NCBI GenBank assembly: GCA_902780495.1
Contig: CACZFM010000001.1
Span: forward strand, 1 to 64,000
Source: an uncultured Bacteroidales bacterium
GTDB lineage: Bacteria > Bacteroidota > Bacteroidia > Bacteroidales > Paludibacteraceae
Reading direction: 5' to 3'
DNA: 64,000 nt
Notes under the pieces: model-generated
What the model was told of the DNA's origin: nothing
The model's database searches: none
Seen by the model: only the letters and a program-made list of their open reading frames with translations
Shown: piece after piece, positions 61,858-64,000 of the stretch
Layout of the letters: each line of letters starts with the position of its first letter
How positions within the stretch are numbered: position 1 is the stretch's first letter
Translations under genes and position numbers: made by a program

Positions 61858-64000
61858 ATGAAAAAAATAGCATTTATTACTCTTTTTGCTTTGAGCAGCG
61901 TTCTTTGTCTGGCTCAAAACTACGGAATTCTGGTCAACGGCAACACTTTCTTCGCTGCCGAGCACACGGAAAAGTTTGAAGACTACGAACAGTATGTCGC
62001 ACACGTGCAGTTCTCCGCCGGAGATAAGTTCGTACTCTGCAACGCCACACAGGATGCCATTTGGGTCAAACCCCTCGACCCAAGCACGGTGGAAGGATTC
62101 TCCCTCGAAGGAGACACCTACAAATGTACCGTCTCCGGCTGCTTCGACTGCTACATCAAACTCAAATGGGGAGCAGATATCCTCTATGTCGGACCGGGTA
62201 AAAACTGCGGTACAGGCGAACCATACAAACCACAAGAAGTCTGCACACCTTCGTACGGACTGCTCGTGGACGGACAATTCGTCGAAGGTACACAAAACAC
62301 CGCGCAAACCAACTGGCTCGAATACATGATTTCGAACCTCACACTCAAAGCCGGACAAACCATCAAACTCTATGATGTTTGCACTAAAGCCCAGTGGATC
62401 GTAGAAAAATACGCAGAAACCAGCTACCAGTTCCAATTTACGGAAGACCAAAGCAGTTATCTGGTCACCGAAGATGGGGAATATGATTTCTATATCAAAT
62501 TCATCTACCAGAACGACGAAGTGTATGTCCACAAACACGGCTCTGAACCCACTCCCGCACCGGGTTCTTCTGTTCCCTCCGAATGTGGCGATGTCATGAT
62601 GCAGGGCTTCTATTGGGATAGCTACAAGGTGGATGACGAAGAGACTATGACCAGCGAGTTTGGGGATACACGTTGGCGCTCCATGCTCACGCGTGCCGAA
62701 GAGATAGGTGCCTATTTCGACCTCGTTTGGCTGCCGCCAAGTGCCTATGCCTCCGGAACAGGCTATCACCCGCGTCAGTATAGCAACCAGAACTCGGACT
62801 GGGGAAGCCGCGCTGAACTGGAGAAACTGATTGCATCTTTCCACAACAGCGGCACAAAAGTGGTGGCGGATATGGTCGTCAACCACGTGGAAGCCATGGC
62901 CAGTTGGTGTGATTTCGCATCGGTGGATTTCGGCGAATATGGACGCTTCGAAATAGACGGTTCATACATCTGTACCGATGATGAAATGAACGACCCATAT
63001 AACAAACAGGACACCTTGGCGGGTAAATGCTGGGGCTCTGCCTCCGGACCGTACGATGACGGATATGACGGAGAGCAGAACTATACCGCTGCACGCGATT
63101 TGGCACACGACTCCGAGAAGGTGCGCGAAATGTGCCGCGCGTATGCCAAATGGCTCATCAATGTGATGCACTACGATGGTTTCCGTTACGACTACTGTAA
63201 AGGTTTCCATGCTTCGCATATCAATGACTACAACCGTGCCGGTGGAGCATATATCTCCTTCATGGAAATGTGGTCGGGTAATGAAAACATCATCCGCAAT
63301 ATCCGCGATGCACAGATGAACACCATGGCACTGGACTTCCAGACCAAGTATCAGGCCTTCGATGGCATTGCTGCTTTCGATTACGGACGATGCAAAGGCT
63401 CCGGACTTCTGGGTGCGGGTATGTCCAAATATGCCGTTACGTTCATTGATAGCCACGACTGGTTCTTGCGCGACAATGGACAGGAGTTCGGCGGAAACGG
63501 CAACTCCATGAAGCCGGAACTGAAAGACCGCCTCTTACAGGCAAACGCCTTCCTGCTCTCTATGCCGGGTATTCCTTGCGTATTCTATCCCCACTGGGCA
63601 AAATACAAAGAGGAAATCAAACCCATGATTAACGCACGCCATTTGGCCGGAGTACATTCTGAAAGCCCTGTTACCGATGAATATGCGGAAAAAGACGGCT
63701 ATCAGTGCACTGTACACGGTCATAACGGATACCTCATCCTCTGTTTGGGTAACAAAGCGAACAATACCTTTAATGGCTATACCAAGGTGGCAAGCGGAAA
63801 AGGTTATGCCATTTGGGTACAAGCGACCAATGATGTCGCTCCGGGTATCATCGCCACGCAAAGTACTACGTTCGAAGACCTCGAAAATGGTATCACCGTT
63901 ACTATGCAGGCTGTAGGCGGAAGTCGTCAGGCTACGCTCTATTACACCACCGATGGCTCCGATCCTACCACCGAATCGGAACAATACACCGGACCCCTTA
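61858..64000 (+). CDS. Secreted GH13 alpha-amylase, 3'-truncated by window edge
   Basis: The ATG at 61858 opens at least 714 codons without a stop before the window end. A signal peptide ('IAFITLFALSSVLCLAQN') is followed by two related N-terminal beta domains ('YGILVNGNTFF' and 'YGLLVDGQFVEG'). A GH13 barrel then carries 'VVADMVVNHVE', the nucleophile Asp in 'GFRYDYCKGF', an acid Glu in 'ISFMEMWSG', and 'FIDSHDWF'. Near the edge a chitobiase/hexosaminidase-type C-terminal domain begins ('ATLYYTTDGSDPTTES'). It would degrade starch-like glucans extracellularly or in the periplasm. Confidence 0.93.
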   Translation, partial: MKKIAFITLFALSSVLCLAQNYGILVNGNTFFAAEHTEKFEDYEQYVAHVQFSAGDKFVLCNATQDAIWVKPLDPSTVEGFSLEGDTYKCTVSGCFDCYIKLKWGADILYVGPGKNCGTGEPYKPQEVCTPSYGLLVDGQFVEGTQNTAQTNWLEYMISNLTLKAGQTIKLYDVCTKAQWIVEKYAETSYQFQFTEDQSSYLVTEDGEYDFYIKFIYQNDEVYVHKHGSEPTPAPGSSVPSECGDVMMQGFYWDSYKVDDEETMTSEFGDTRWRSMLTRAEEIGAYFDLVWLPPSAYASGTGYHPRQYSNQNSDWGSRAELEKLIASFHNSGTKVVADMVVNHVEAMASWCDFASVDFGEYGRFEIDGSYICTDDEMNDPYNKQDTLAGKCWGSASGPYDDGYDGEQNYTAARDLAHDSEKVREMCRAYAKWLINVMHYDGFRYDYCKGFHASHINDYNRAGGAYISFMEMWSGNENIIRNIRDAQMNTMALDFQTKYQAFDGIAAFDYGRCKGSGLLGAGMSKYAVTFIDSHDWFLRDNGQEFGGNGNSMKPELKDRLLQANAFLLSMPGIPCVFYPHWAKYKEEIKPMINARHLAGVHSESPVTDEYAEKDGYQCTVHGHNGYLILCLGNKANNTFNGYTKVASGKGYAIWVQATNDVAPGIIATQSTTFEDLENGITVTMQAVGGSRQATLYYTTDGSDPTTESEQYTGPL

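Noticed and set aside
61846-62886. 346-residue minus frame opposite the alpha-amylase
   Set aside because: Shadow frame; the plus strand has signal peptide, GH13 motifs and a promoter.

Overview
The window reads as a chromosomal segment from a member of the order Bacteroidales (Bacteroidota). Supporting evidence: thirteen promoters of the Bacteroidota type (TTTG or TTG, then 20 nt, then TAnnTTTG); very few Shine-Dalgarno sequences; BspA-type leucine-rich repeats; a FISUMP-like secreted protein with a T9SS-like tail; KDO synthesis genes; and a Bacteroidota-type histidine-utilisation (hut) operon. I cannot name the genus. Core genes look moderately GC-rich, whereas 27-43 kb is visibly AT-richer.

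Layout. 1-2.6 kb: small phage- or element-like genes, including several short proteins sharing an N-terminal SG/GK pattern. 2.9-8.3 kb (+): the cell-elongation operon mreB-mreC-mreD-mrdA(PBP2)-rodA. 8.3-17.5 kb (-): kdsD, kdsA, a GH16-fold protein, a LOG-family protein, gyrB, recX, prmC, a radical SAM/SPASM protein, rpiB and queG. 17.7 kb (+): efp. 18.3-23.9 kb (-): parC, folB, a tiny membrane protein, dprA, upp and a secreted coiled-coil protein. 24.1-26.4 kb: a zeta-like kinase with a 50-residue partner, and an AAA_14/DUF4143 ATPase.

27.07-43.3 kb (all -): a 16-kb, tightly packed accessory cassette and the most unusual part of the window. In transcription order it holds three coiled-coil membrane proteins, a 41-residue four-Cys protein, a 55-residue Cys-containing peptide resembling a RiPP precursor, a 71-residue protein, a radical SAM/SPASM peptide maturase with a PqqD/RRE-like N-terminus, an amidohydrolase, three small proteins, a Ser/Thr kinase with a zinc ribbon, a TerY-like vWA protein, a PP2C phosphatase, a DA1-like LIM metallopeptidase, a coiled-coil/transmembrane/BspA-LRR protein, a PD-(D/E)XK nuclease-like protein and a YubB/Api92-like protein. 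Kinase, vWA and PP2C form the known TerY-P signalling triad. Its coupling in one gene run to a RiPP-like module and a DA1-like peptidase is, to my knowledge, undescribed.

43.7-57.8 kb (-): the hut pathway with one-carbon recovery (ftcD, hutU, hutH, hutI, folD), then an RsmF-like rRNA methyltransferase and a DUF975 membrane protein. A 4.6-kb co-directional island (RhuM, Mrr-like nuclease, a 42-residue peptide, RhuM-Fic/Doc, a FISUMP-like protein, a 119-residue protein) separates ftcD from hutU. 58.0-60.6 kb (-): pepD and an L-asparaginase. 60.7 kb (+): an OmpR-type response regulator with Glu at the phospho-acceptor position. 61.9 kb to the window end (+): a secreted GH13 alpha-amylase, cut by the window edge.

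Beyond genes, four intergenic arrays keep an 11-nt repeat phase while their sequence drifts (25.1, 26.8, 43.5 and 51.4 kb). All lie at the edges of accessory blocks, and two of them bracket the 16-kb cassette.
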